Below are positions 37,068 to 44,879 of a DNA stretch of 64,000 bases, in pieces. The stretch's first letter is position 1, and each line of letters begins with the position of its first letter. The notes beneath the pieces are model-generated. The model was given only the letters and a program-made list of their open reading frames with translations. It did not search any database and was not told the origin of the DNA. The position numbers were made by a program, and so were the translations under genes. Source of the DNA: DAIMFL01 sp964372215 (GTDB lineage: Bacteria > Pseudomonadota > Alphaproteobacteria > Dongiales > Dongiaceae); NCBI GenBank assembly GCA_964372215.1, contig CAYJQC010000012.1, positions 1 to 64,000 on the forward strand. Direction: 5' to 3'.

Positions 37068-37804
37068 GCGGCCGCCTGTGCCGCGCCGAGCAGCGCCAGC
37101 GCGGCCTCGAGATCGAGCCGGCCGTCATAGAGCGCGCGGCCGGAGATGACGCCGGCGACGCCGTCCTGCTCCACGCCGAGCAGCGCGGTCAAGTCGGCCA
37201 GCGAGGCGACCCCGCCGGAGGCGATCACCGGAATTGCGACGGCGCGGGCCAGCGCCGCCGTCGACTCCACGTTGACCCCGCCCAGCACGCCGTCGCGGTC
37301 GATGTCGGTGTACACGATCGCCGCCACCCCGGCGTCCTCGAAGCGCCGGGCCAGGTCGATCGCGGTGGTGTCGCTCACCTCGGCCCAGCCCTCGGTGGCG
37401 ACCCGGCCGCCGCGCGCGTCGATGCCGACGGCGATGCGGCCGGGATGGCGCTTGCAGGCCGCGCGCACCAGATCGGGATCCTTCAGCGCGACGGTGCCGA
37501 GGATCACCCGGGCGACGCCCTTCGCCAGCCAGGACTCGATGGTCGCGAGATCGCGGATGCCGCCGCCGAGCTGGCAGGGGACGGCGACCGCCGCCAGGAT
37601 CGCGTCGACCGCCGCCGCGTTCCTCGGCGCGCCGGCGAAGGCGCCGTCGAGATCGACCAGATGCAGCCAGCGGCAGCCAGCGCCGGCGAAGTCGCGCGCC
37701 TGGGCCGCCGGATCGGCGTTGAACACCGTGGCCTGGTTCATGTCGCCCCGGACCAGGCGCACGCACTGGCCGCCCTTGAGGTCGATGGCGGGGTAGAGGA
37801 TCAC
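37061..37804 (-). CDS. hisA: ProFAR isomerase (HisA)
   Basis: 247 aa. ILYPAIDLKGGQCVRLVRGDMNQATVFNADP with catalytic Asp, CQLGGGIRDLATIESWLAKGVARVILGT, VYTDIDRDGVLGGVN (second Asp) and ASGGVASLADL. The start is GTG at 37804, since the conserved VILYPAIDLK begins exactly there. The GTG overlaps the GNAT stop (GTGA). Confidence 0.97.
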   Translation of the reverse strand: MILYPAIDLKGGQCVRLVRGDMNQATVFNADPAAQARDFAGAGCRWLHLVDLDGAFAGAPRNAAAVDAILAAVAVPCQLGGGIRDLATIESWLAKGVARVILGTVALKDPDLVRAACKRHPGRIAVGIDARGGRVATEGWAEVSDTTAIDLARRFEDAGVAAIVYTDIDRDGVLGGVNVESTAALARAVAIPVIASGGVASLADLTALLGVEQDGVAGVISGRALYDGRLDLEAALALLGAAQAAAC

Positions 37805-38364
37805 GGCACGCCGTCTGCCGGAGTCGCCGTCAGATGCTTGCAGAAATACAGCCCCGAGACGTACTTCCCGTCGACCCAGGCATAGTGCGGGTGGGTGCCG
37901 AAATGGGTGTAGCCCAGGGAGTGATAGAGCTGGATCGCCGCGCCCAGGGTCTCGCGCACGTCGAGATTGAGCACCCTGAACCCGGCGTCGCGTGCCGCGG
38001 TCTCGACCGCCAGCGTCAACAGGCGCGCCAGGCCGTGCCCGCGCGCCCAGGGCGCCACGAAGCTGATGGTGAGCTGCGCGGCATGGGCCTGGGCCTCGTT
38101 GTTGCGCGGGCCGCGCACGAGCTGGGCGGACGCGGCGATGACGCCGTCGAGCCGGCCGACGAACAGCCGGCGCTCCGGAATCAGCAAGACGCCGCGCCAA
38201 TAGGCCTCCATGGCGTTGCGCGCCGGCGGCTGCAGCCAGCCGAAGCCGCCGCCGGCGCCGATCGCATCCTCGGCGGCGTCGCAGAGATCATGAAGGTCCG
38301 GGCCCTTCAGCAGCTTCACTTCCTCCACCGCCGTGGTCGGCGTGATATCGGACACCGTGGTCAT
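37801..38364 (-). CDS. GNAT family N-acetyltransferase within the his cluster
   Basis: 187 aa. Acetyl-CoA-binding block FVAPWARGHGLARLLTLAVETAARDAGFRVLNLDVRETLGAAIQLYHSLGYTHFGTHPHYAWVDGKYVSGLYFCK. The ATG at 38364 has GGAG 5 nt upstream. It sits between hisH and hisA, 10 bp after hisH and overlapping hisA, so it is cotranscribed; a role in histidine synthesis is not implied by the family. Substrate unknown. Confidence 0.88.
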   Translation of the reverse strand: MTTVSDITPTTAVEEVKLLKGPDLHDLCDAAEDAIGAGGGFGWLQPPARNAMEAYWRGVLLIPERRLFVGRLDGVIAASAQLVRGPRNNEAQAHAAQLTISFVAPWARGHGLARLLTLAVETAARDAGFRVLNLDVRETLGAAIQLYHSLGYTHFGTHPHYAWVDGKYVSGLYFCKHLTATPADGVP

Positions 38365-38374
38365 GCCGTCTCCT

Positions 38375-39073
38375 TCAGGGTCGCCAGGCGAGGAAATTCG
38401 CCAGCAGGCGCAGGCCGACCGCCTGGCTCTTCTCCGGGTGGAACTGGGTGCCGACCAGGTTGTCGCGCCCGACCGCGGCGATGACCGGCCCGCCATAGTC
38501 GACATCGGCGAGGACATGGGCGGGATCGTCGGGCAGCAGGTGATAGCCGTGCACGAAATAGACATGGGCGCCGGCGGCGACGCCGCGGAACAAGGCATGA
38601 TCAGGGGCCGCGAGCCGGAGGTCGTTCCAGCCGTAATGCGGGATCCACCAGGGCCGGCCGGCCGGCGGCCACACCGTCGCGCCGTCCGCCCGCGCCACGC
38701 CGACGCCGGTCGCAGGCTGGATCTTCACCACCTTGCCGGGGATCCAGCCGAAGCCGGCATGCTCGCCCATCTCGAGGCTGACGCTCGCCAGCAGCTGCTC
38801 GCCGATGCAGGTGCCGAGGAACGGCCGGCCGCGCGCGATCACCGCGTCGGCCAGCGCCTCCATCATGCCGGCGCGGGCGTCGACCGCGCCGCGGCAATCG
38901 GCGAAGGCGCCCTGGCCGGGCAGCACGATCCAGTCGGCCGCCGCCACCTCGTCCGCCGCGGTCGCCGCGCGCACCACATGGCCCTGGCCGAGCGCGCCCG
39001 CCGCGCGCGCGAGCGCCTTCACCATCGAGTGGAGGTTGCCGCCTCCCCCGTAATCGACGACGACGACGTTCAA
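38375..39073 (-). CDS. hisH: Imidazole glycerol phosphate synthase glutaminase subunit
   Basis: 232 aa class I glutamine amidotransferase. VVVVDYGGGGNLHSMVKAL at the N-terminus, nucleophile Cys in LGTCIGEQLLA, and the His-Glu pair in GTQFHPEKSQ. The usual motif reads GICLGMQ; here it is GTCIGEQ, a mild deviation that keeps the Cys. The start is TTG at 39073; the only nearby ATG is out of frame and its six-codon frame ends across the TTG. A weak ribosome site suggests low or coupled expression. Confidence 0.95.
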   Translation of the reverse strand: MNVVVVDYGGGGNLHSMVKALARAAGALGQGHVVRAATAADEVAAADWIVLPGQGAFADCRGAVDARAGMMEALADAVIARGRPFLGTCIGEQLLASVSLEMGEHAGFGWIPGKVVKIQPATGVGVARADGATVWPPAGRPWWIPHYGWNDLRLAAPDHALFRGVAAGAHVYFVHGYHLLPDDPAHVLADVDYGGPVIAAVGRDNLVGTQFHPEKSQAVGLRLLANFLAWRP

Positions 39074-39106
39074 GCTCGAGTATCCATTTCAGATTGGCGC
39101 ACCGGC

Positions 39107-39184
39107 CCTCGTCCTTCGACAGGCTCAGGACGAGGATTGTTCAATCCAAGTGGAGCCTCATCCTGAGCCTGTCGAAGGATGAGG
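39107..39184. repeat. REP-like inverted pair, copy 3 of 4
   Basis: Arms 39107-39135 and 39156-39184, each hairpin-forming with CTCGTCCT / AGGACGAG or CTCATCCT / AGGATGAG ends around the CTTCGACAGGCTC core. The paired changes G/C to A/T at the outer stem positions keep pairing. It sits between hisB and hisH. Confidence 0.82.
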
Positions 39185-39206
39185 CGGTTGCGCGGTTGGG
39201 CGCGCC

Positions 39207-39869
39207 TCAGCCGAGCGAGCCGCCAAGCACGCCCTTGGTCGACGGCACCTCGTCGGCCTTGCGCGGGTCGATGGCGATGGCCTGGCGCAGCGCCCGGGCC
39301 AGCCCCTTGAAGCAGGACTCGACGATGTGGTGGTTGTTCTCGCCGTACAGGTTCTCGACATGGAGGGTCAGGCCGGCGTTCTGGGCGAAGGCCTGGAACC
39401 ATTCCTTGAACAGCTCGGTGTCCATCTCGCCCAGCTTCGGCTTGGTGAAGTCGACCCGCCAGATCAGGTAGGGCCGGTTCGAGGCGTCGAGGGTCACCCG
39501 GGTCAGGGTCTCGTCCATCGGAATGGTCGCCTCGCCATAGCGCACGATGCCGCGGCGCTCGCCGAGCGCCTGCGAGACCGCTTCGCCGATGGCGATGCCG
39601 GTATCCTCCGTCGTGTGGTGGAAGTCGATATGGAGGTCGCCCTTGGCCGCGACCTCGAGGTCGATCAGGCTGTGGCGCGACAGTTGCTCCAGCATGTGGT
39701 CGAGGAAGCCGATCCCGGTGGCGATGGTCGAGCGGCCGGCGCCGTCGAGATCGAGCGCGACCTTGATCCGCGTTTCCTTGGTGTTGCGTTCGACCCGGGC
39801 GCGGCGCCCAGTCTTCGCCCCGGCGCCGGCGCTGGCCGGCTTGCTGGTCGCTGCCACGGAACCCTCCAT
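39207..39869 (-). CDS. hisB: Imidazoleglycerol-phosphate dehydratase
   Basis: 220 aa. RRARVERNTKETRIKVALDLDGAGRSTIATGIGFLDHMLEQLSRHSLIDLEVAAKGDLHIDFHHTTEDTGIAIGEA carries the manganese-binding His/Glu residues (DHML, HHTTED); a second set is GENNHHIVESCFKGLARALR. The ATG at 39869 leaves a ~22-residue Ala/Ser-rich leader. The first his gene of the cluster, divergent from hslVU with 139 bp between. Confidence 0.97.
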   Translation of the reverse strand: MEGSVAATSKPASAGAGAKTGRRARVERNTKETRIKVALDLDGAGRSTIATGIGFLDHMLEQLSRHSLIDLEVAAKGDLHIDFHHTTEDTGIAIGEAVSQALGERRGIVRYGEATIPMDETLTRVTLDASNRPYLIWRVDFTKPKLGEMDTELFKEWFQAFAQNAGLTLHVENLYGENNHHIVESCFKGLARALRQAIAIDPRKADEVPSTKGVLGGSLG

Positions 39870-39912
39870 GCCCCCGGCCGGGCGGCCGAATTCGGCCCCG
39901 GACCGGCGGTTT

Positions 39913-39941
39913 CTTGCAGGCGCCGGGGTTTTACCAGCTAG
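39913..39941 (+). promoter_or_regulatory. Possible sigma-32-type promoter for hslVU
   Basis: CTTG (39913-39916), 17 nt, CCAGCTAG (39934-39941), 68 nt before the hslV ATG. The spacing and -35 core match heat-shock promoters; the -10 is only a partial match. hslVU is heat-induced in many bacteria, which supports the reading. Confidence 0.35.
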
Positions 39942-40008
39942 CCGCCCCGACCGCCAGTGTTGCGCCACCAGCCTTGCGGCGGGCCGGCTTGTGGCCTATC
40001 TCACCGCT

Positions 40009-40578
40009 ATGTCCGCTCATTCCCCCGGGTCTTCCGCCGCCGGCGCGCCGGTCTGGCACGGCACCACCATTCTGTCGGTTCGCAAGGACGGCCAGGTGGT
40101 GGTGGCCGGCGATGGCCAGGTCAGCTTCGGCAACACCGTGATGAAATCCAACGCCAAGAAGGTGCGCCGCCTGGGCAAGGGCGAGGTCATCGCCGGCTTC
40201 GCCGGAGCGACCGCCGACGCGCTCACCCTGTTCGAACGGCTGGAGGCCAAGCTGGAGCAGCATCCGGGCCAGTTGGCCCGGGCCTGCGTCGAGCTGGCCA
40301 AGGACTGGCGCACCGACCGCTACCTGCGCCGGCTCGAGGCGATGATGGCGGTGGCCGACAAGTCGGTGAGCCTGGTGCTGACCGGCACCGGCGATGTGCT
40401 GGAGCCCGAGGACGGGCTGATCGGCATCGGCTCCGGCGGCAGCTTCGCGCTCGCCGCCGCGCGCGCCCTGATCGACCTGGACGGCATGGCGGCCGAGGCG
40501 ATCGCCCGCAAGGCCATGAACATCGCCGCCGACATCTGCATCTACACCAACCGCAACGTGACCGTGGAAACCCTGTGA
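40009..40578 (+). CDS. hslV: ATP-dependent protease subunit HslV (ClpQ)
   Basis: 189 aa. The proteasome-like threonine protease: HGTTILSVRKDGQVVVAGDGQVSFGNTVMKSNAKKVRRL, with the nucleophile Thr19 exposed after removal of an 18-residue propeptide that is longer than usual. IAGFAGATADALTLFERLEAKLEQHPGQL, IGSGGSFALAAARAL and ICIYTNRNVTVETL follow. The stop overlaps the hslU ATG, so both subunits are coupled. Confidence 0.97.
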   Translation: MSAHSPGSSAAGAPVWHGTTILSVRKDGQVVVAGDGQVSFGNTVMKSNAKKVRRLGKGEVIAGFAGATADALTLFERLEAKLEQHPGQLARACVELAKDWRTDRYLRRLEAMMAVADKSVSLVLTGTGDVLEPEDGLIGIGSGGSFALAAARALIDLDGMAAEAIARKAMNIAADICIYTNRNVTVETL

Positions 40579-41951
40579 TGGCCGAACCGCAGCGCGCCGC
40601 CATTCCGCCCGCCGCCGACAAGGCCGCGGTGCCCGAGCAGGCGGCCGCCTTCACCCCGCGCGAGATCGTCTCCGAGCTCGACCGCCACATCGTCGGCCAG
40701 AACGACGCCAAGCGCGCCGTCGCCATCGCGCTCCGCAACCGCTGGCGCCGCCAGCAGCTCACCCCCGAGCTGCGCGAGGAGGTGCTGCCCAAGAACATCC
40801 TGATGATCGGCCCGACCGGCGTCGGCAAGACCGAGATCGCGCGCCGGCTGGCGAAGCTCGCCCAGGCGCCGTTCCTGAAGGTCGAGGCCACCAAGTTCAC
40901 CGAGGTCGGCTATGTCGGCCGCGATGTCGAGCAGATCGTGCGCGACCTGGTCGAGATCTCGCTCACCATGACCCGCGAGCGCCTGCGCAAGCAGGTCCAG
41001 GCCAAGGCCGAGATCGCCGCCGAGGAGCGCGTCATCGACGCGCTGGTCGGCGAACAGGCGGGCGCCGAGACCCGCGCCAAGTTCCGCCGCATGCTGCGCA
41101 GCGGCGAGCTCGACGACCGCGAGATCGAGATCCAGGTCAAGGAGTCCGGCGGCGGCGCCATGCCGACCTTCGAGATTCCCGGCATGCCCGGCGCCAGCAT
41201 GGGCATGGTCAACCTGAACGACATGCTGGGCCAGGCCTTCGGCGGGCGCAGCAAGAAGCGCCGCATGCAGGTGTCCGACACCCACGCCGTGCTGGTGGCC
41301 GAGGAAAGCGACAAGCTGCTCGACCAGGAGAAGCTGACCGCCGAGGCGATTCAAGCGGTCGAACAGAACGGCATCGTGTTCCTGGACGAGATCGACAAGA
41401 TCACCGCGCGCTCCGAGCGCATCGGTGGCGACGTCTCCCGCGAAGGCGTGCAGCGCGACCTGCTGCCGCTGATCGAGGGCACCCAGGTCGCCACCAAGCA
41501 CGGCACGGTCAAGACCGACCACATCCTGTTCATCGCCTCGGGCGCGTTCCACCTGGCGAAGCCGTCGGACCTGCTGCCCGAGCTCCAGGGCCGCCTGCCG
41601 ATCCGGGTCGAACTCGCCGCCCTGACCCGCGACGACCTGCGCCGCATCCTGACCGAGCCCCAGGCCAGCCTGATCACGCAATACAAGGCGCTGATGGCGA
41701 CCGAGGAGGTGAAGCTCGACTTCACCGACGACGCGATCGACGCGATCGCCGACCTCGCCACCCAGATCAACGGCAGCGTCGAGAACATCGGCGCCAGGCG
41801 GCTGCACACGGTGATGGAGCGCCTGCTCGAGGAGATCAGCTTCACCGCCACCGACAAGTCCGGCAGCGCCGTCACCATCGACGCGGCCTATGTGCAGGAG
41901 CGCGTCGCGCCGCTCGCCAAGGACACGGACTTGAGCAAGTTCATCCTGTAG
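40578..41951 (+). CDS. hslU: ATP-dependent protease ATPase subunit HslU (ClpY)
   Basis: 457 aa AAA+ unfoldase. Walker A GPTGVGKTEIARRLAKLA, the pore loop GYVGRDVEQIVRDL, the intermediate (I) domain ~110-240, Walker B GIVFLDEIDKI, the sensor-2 region RRLHTVMERLLEEISF and the C-terminal LSKFIL that docks into HslV. An N-terminal Ala/Pro-rich extension of ~25 residues precedes TPREIVSELDRHIVGQNDAKRAVAIALRNRWRR. Confidence 0.98.
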   Translation: MAEPQRAAIPPAADKAAVPEQAAAFTPREIVSELDRHIVGQNDAKRAVAIALRNRWRRQQLTPELREEVLPKNILMIGPTGVGKTEIARRLAKLAQAPFLKVEATKFTEVGYVGRDVEQIVRDLVEISLTMTRERLRKQVQAKAEIAAEERVIDALVGEQAGAETRAKFRRMLRSGELDDREIEIQVKESGGGAMPTFEIPGMPGASMGMVNLNDMLGQAFGGRSKKRRMQVSDTHAVLVAEESDKLLDQEKLTAEAIQAVEQNGIVFLDEIDKITARSERIGGDVSREGVQRDLLPLIEGTQVATKHGTVKTDHILFIASGAFHLAKPSDLLPELQGRLPIRVELAALTRDDLRRILTEPQASLITQYKALMATEEVKLDFTDDAIDAIADLATQINGSVENIGARRLHTVMERLLEEISFTATDKSGSAVTIDAAYVQERVAPLAKDTDLSKFIL

Positions 41952-41969
41952 CATCGCCTCGACGATCCG

Positions 41970-42051
41970 CGTCCTTCGACGGGCTCAGGACGAGGGCAAC
42001 ATTCCGGTGGCACGAACAAGGTCCTCATGCTGAGCTTGTCGAAGCATGAGG
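41970..42051. repeat. REP-like inverted pair, copy 4 of 4
   Basis: Arms 41970-41995 (GTCCTTCGACGGGCTCAGGACG) and 42023-42051 (CATGCTGAGCTTGTCGAAGC core), the most diverged copy. Its right end supplies GAGG of the GAGGAGG ribosome-binding site (42048-42054) of the next gene. Confidence 0.75.
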
Positions 42052-42059
42052 AGGCCCCA

Positions 42060-43523
42060 ATGCCCAACTACGACCTCGTCTTCCGCAACGGCCAGGTGAT
42101 CGACGGTTCCGGCGCGCCGCCGCGCCGCGCCGACGTCGCCATCGCCAACGACCGCATCGCCGCGGTCGGGGAAGTTCCCGCCGGCGCCGGCGCCCGTGAG
42201 ATCGACGTCGGCGGCCGTGCGGTCGCGCCCGGCTTCATCGACGTCCACACCCATGACGACCGCGCCCTGTTCGCCACCCCGGACATGGCGATGAAGGTGA
42301 GCCAGGGCGTCACCACGGTCATCACCGGCAATTGCGGGGTCAGCCTGGCGCCGCTCGCGCTCGCCGCCGCGCCGCCGCCGCCGCTCGACCTGATCGGCGG
42401 CCAGGCGGACTATCGCTTCCCGACCTTCGCGTCCTATCTCGATGCGCTCGACGCCGCGCCGGCCGCGGTCAACGCCGCGGCCCTGGTCGGCCATTCGACC
42501 TTGCGGGTCGGCGCCATGGACGCGCTCGACCGCGCCGCGACGCCGGCCGAGGTCGAGGCGATGCGCGGGCGCCTGGCCGAGGCGCTCGATGCCGGCGCCA
42601 TCGGGTTCTCCACCGGCCTCGCCTATGCGCCTTCCGCCCACGCGCCGACCGTCGAGGTGATCGCGCTCGCCGAGCTGCTGCACGGCGCGCAGGCGATCCA
42701 CACCACCCATATGCGCGACGAATCCGACCACGTGATGGACAGCCTTGACGAGACCTTCGCGATCGGCCGCGCGGTCGACGTGCCGGTCGTCATCTCCCAC
42801 CACAAGGCCTCGGGCACCGCGAATTTCGGCCGCAGCCGCGAGACCCTGCCGAAGATCGCCGAGGCCATGGGCCGCCAGAGCGTCGGGCTCGACGCCTATC
42901 CCTATGCCGCGTCCTCCACCGTGCTCGACCCCGACTGGGTGAAGGAGGCGGTGCGGGTGCTGGTCACTTGGTCGGTGCCGCATCCCGAGGAGGCCGGGCG
43001 CGATCTCGCCGACATCGCCGCCGCCTGGGGCGTCGACCAGCGCATCGCGGCCGGGCGGCTGCAACCGGCCGGCGCGGTCTATTTCGCCATGGACGAGGGC
43101 GACGTGCGGCGCATCCTGGCCTTCGAGCACACCATGATCGGCTCGGACGGGCTGCCGCACGATGCCCATCCCCATCCGCGGCTGTGGGGCAGCTTTCCGC
43201 GCGTGCTCGGCCATTACGCCCGCGAGCAAGGGCTGTTCACCACCGCCGAGGCGGTGCGCCGCATGACCGGCCTGCCGGCGGCCCGCTTCGGCCTCGCCAA
43301 TCGCGGCGCGATCCGCGCCCACGCCTATGCCGACATCACCGTGTTCGACCCCGAGACGGTGATCGACCGTGCCACCTTCGCCGCGCCGAAGACCCCGGCC
43401 GCCGGCATCGAGCTGGTCATGGTGAACGGCCGGATCGTGTGGCAGGACGGCGCACCGACCGGCGACCGGCCCGGCCGGGCGCTCCGGCGTCAGGCGATGC
43501 AGGCCGAGGCCGCGCGCGCCTAA
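42060..43523 (+). CDS. N-acyl-D-amino-acid deacylase (D-aminoacylase)
   Basis: 487 aa amidohydrolase. DLVFRNGQVIDGSGAPPRRADVAIANDRIAAVGE, metal site FIDVHTHDD, TGNCGVSLAPLA, IGFSTGLAYAPSAHAPTVEVIALAELL, HTTHMRDESDHVMDSLDETFAIG, VISHHKASG, MIGSDGLPHDAHPHPRLWGSFPRVLGHY and DITVFDPETVID are D-aminoacylase signatures. Hydrolyses N-acyl-D-amino acids in the cytoplasm. The ATG at 42060 has GAGGAGG 5 nt upstream, partly from a REP-like element. Its 3' end overlaps the convergent MerR-like gene by 4 bp. Confidence 0.93.
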   Translation: MPNYDLVFRNGQVIDGSGAPPRRADVAIANDRIAAVGEVPAGAGAREIDVGGRAVAPGFIDVHTHDDRALFATPDMAMKVSQGVTTVITGNCGVSLAPLALAAAPPPPLDLIGGQADYRFPTFASYLDALDAAPAAVNAAALVGHSTLRVGAMDALDRAATPAEVEAMRGRLAEALDAGAIGFSTGLAYAPSAHAPTVEVIALAELLHGAQAIHTTHMRDESDHVMDSLDETFAIGRAVDVPVVISHHKASGTANFGRSRETLPKIAEAMGRQSVGLDAYPYAASSTVLDPDWVKEAVRVLVTWSVPHPEEAGRDLADIAAAWGVDQRIAAGRLQPAGAVYFAMDEGDVRRILAFEHTMIGSDGLPHDAHPHPRLWGSFPRVLGHYAREQGLFTTAEAVRRMTGLPAARFGLANRGAIRAHAYADITVFDPETVIDRATFAAPKTPAAGIELVMVNGRIVWQDGAPTGDRPGRALRRQAMQAEAARA

Positions 43524-43969
43524 GCTGCCTTATGCTGTTTGTACGCTCGGGTCACCTCAAGACGAGCCTGATGCATGTCCACCACGAAGGCGAACGCCAA
43601 CTGCCCGTCCTTCGAAAGATTTACCAGAATACCGGGCTCCTCTTCTAATAGGATTTCTTTCCCATCTGTTATCAGGAACCGCTTGAGGTCACTTTCGGGA
43701 GATATACGGCTGAAAATTCGGCGATACGTGGCGAGCGATTTTTTCAGGCCGCGCACCGGCACTCTTTGGACCAGCAGGCGGTTGAGGGCGCGTAGCATAA
43801 CTATGTCACCGAAGCTGTAGAGGCGACGACGCCCCCTCCCTGGCGAGGGCCGAATCGAAGGAACAACTATTCCCGATCGCGCCAGATAATCGAGCATGGA
43901 GACCGTGCGGAGGCCGGAGTAGCGACGGGCCTCCTGGGCGGTAAAGCCATGCTGAAGGGCTGTTCGCAT
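43520..43969 (-). CDS. MerR-like HTH regulator, 149 aa
   Basis: N-terminal MerR-type winged helix: FTAQEARRYSGLRTVSMLDYLARSGIVVPSIRPSPGRGRRRLYSFGDIVMLRALNRLLVQRVPVRGLKKSLAT (~8-80). The C-terminal half (FSRISPESDLKRFLITDGKEILLEEEPGILVNLSKDGQLAFAFVVDMHQARLEV) has no metal-binding cysteines and no recognised effector domain. A strong promoter and an inverted repeat lie directly ahead of the ATG, suggesting autorepression. AT-rich codon use relative to the chromosome and lack of a conserved neighbour suggest acquisition; single-HTH proteins of this type occur as antitoxins, but no toxin is adjacent. Confidence 0.75.
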   Translation of the reverse strand: MRTALQHGFTAQEARRYSGLRTVSMLDYLARSGIVVPSIRPSPGRGRRRLYSFGDIVMLRALNRLLVQRVPVRGLKKSLATYRRIFSRISPESDLKRFLITDGKEILLEEEPGILVNLSKDGQLAFAFVVDMHQARLEVTRAYKQHKAA

Positions 43970-43973
43970 GTAA

Positions 43974-44007
43974 CTAGTTCAGTATAAGACTAGAAATTAT
44001 ATGTCAA
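43974..44007 (-). promoter_or_regulatory. Promoter and operator of the MerR-like gene
   Basis: On the minus strand TTGACA (44007-44002), 15 nt, TATACT (43986-43981), then only 11 nt to the ATG at 43969, so the transcript would be nearly leaderless. The inverted repeat ACTAG / CTAGT (43993-43989 and 43978-43974) brackets the -10. Further CTAG sites lie at 44073-44083 and 44109-44113, on the side of the divergent small gene. Confidence 0.5.
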
Positions 44008-44169
44008 GGGAATCAAATGACTAAACTCGATGCTCAGTCAAGCAGGTATAGTATGCCCTTTGATTTGTTAACACTAGACCTAGGGCGACTACCACATCTT
44101 GTGCTCACCTAGTCTTGACGAGCGGAAAATATAGTGATAGCCGATGAATCGCCGCTTCATGGAAACGGC

Positions 44170-44214
44170 GACGCCCGCCGCACGCTTTTCAAGGGTCATG
44201 CGACGGGCGTCTTT
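44170..44214 (+). terminator. Terminator-like hairpin ahead of the YjzC-like gene
   Basis: Arms GACGCCCGCCGCA (44170-44182) and TGCGACGGGCGTC (44199-44211) pair at 12 of 13 positions, followed by TTT. It lies 30 nt before the small gene's ATG, so it could be an attenuator or the end of a short upstream RNA. Confidence 0.45.
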
Positions 44215-44244
44215 CCACAACCTCCCTCATTTGAGGAGATCGCC

Positions 44245-44439
44245 ATGAGTGCATACGCTGGAACGACAACTGCTCGCAAGCCGATTGGGACGACCGTTCG
44301 CACGGGTCAGACTTGCCCGGAGAGCGGTGTTTGGGAGGTGGTCGAACCTCCGACCACCACGGCGCCGATTGCGAAGGGCAACACGATGCCGCCCTATCGG
44401 AATCGGGCCGTGACGTGGCGTCTCATCCGTTACGCGTAA
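44245..44439 (+). CDS. Small YjzC-like protein, 64 aa
   Basis: ATG at 44245 with GAGGAG 6 nt upstream, the best ribosome site in this patch. The sequence TGQTCPESGVWEVVEP, then KGNTMPPYRNRAVTWRLIRYA resembles the short YjzC family pattern (GQ-P-SG-Y/W ... KG--PP ... W). Function of that family is unknown. An upstream in-frame extension to 44134 lacks a ribosome site and crosses the hairpin, so I exclude it. Confidence 0.6.
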   Translation: MSAYAGTTTARKPIGTTVRTGQTCPESGVWEVVEPPTTTAPIAKGNTMPPYRNRAVTWRLIRYA

Positions 44440-44527
44440 CAGTCATTTCGTTCCTGGGGTGACCGGGCTTCTTGTGTCATCAGGTGATGAAATTTGAAGT
44501 CCGGTTGCCACACCCCCTTTCATGCCT

Positions 44528-44705
44528 TAGGCGCCGCCAGCAACTTCTCGATCCTGTCCTTGTCCAACTTGCCGATGGATTCGGCGAGACGGATGGCGAG
44601 TTCGATCGCCTGGGGGGTGAGGCCGCCTTGTCGACGACGATACGCGGGTGCGACAGCTCGGTCAGCCACTTCAACTCGTCCACGTCGTCTCTCGCCAATT
44701 GCCGT
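44528..44705 (-). pseudogene. Degenerate C-terminal fragment of an XRE regulator
   Basis: Read on the minus strand, one frame gives DDVDELKWLTELSHPRIVVDKA and the next gives GLTPQAIELAIRLAESIGKLDKDRIEKLLAAPKA. These are the two halves of the intact XRE protein at 46483-46848 (DDVDELKRLAELSHPRIVVDTA, GLSPRATELANRLAESIDKLDADTIERLL), joined by a one-base deletion near 44630. The HTH half is missing. The rest of the 440-bp gap 44440-44879 shows nothing recognisable. Confidence 0.8.
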
Positions 44706-44879
44706 CTCACCACAATTTGAGCAGGCGGAGCTCTGCTGGATGGCTGGGGGACGGCCTGCTACAATTGTGGCGCACCAGCACCGAGGGACAGAGGACGAAC
44801 ACGCCCAGGGCAGCCGGAGCGCTCTTGAGCCGAGGCTGACAGGGCCGTGCACGCATGATCGCGCGCCTGAACGCCCGCG

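Noticed and set aside
39107..39184. CRISPR array
   Set aside because: The repeats occur as single inverted pairs at four distant places, not as regularly spaced direct repeats, and no cas gene is present.
43520..43969. Metal-responsive MerR regulator
   Set aside because: The C-terminal half has no cysteines or histidine cluster suitable for metal binding and no metal-resistance gene is adjacent.
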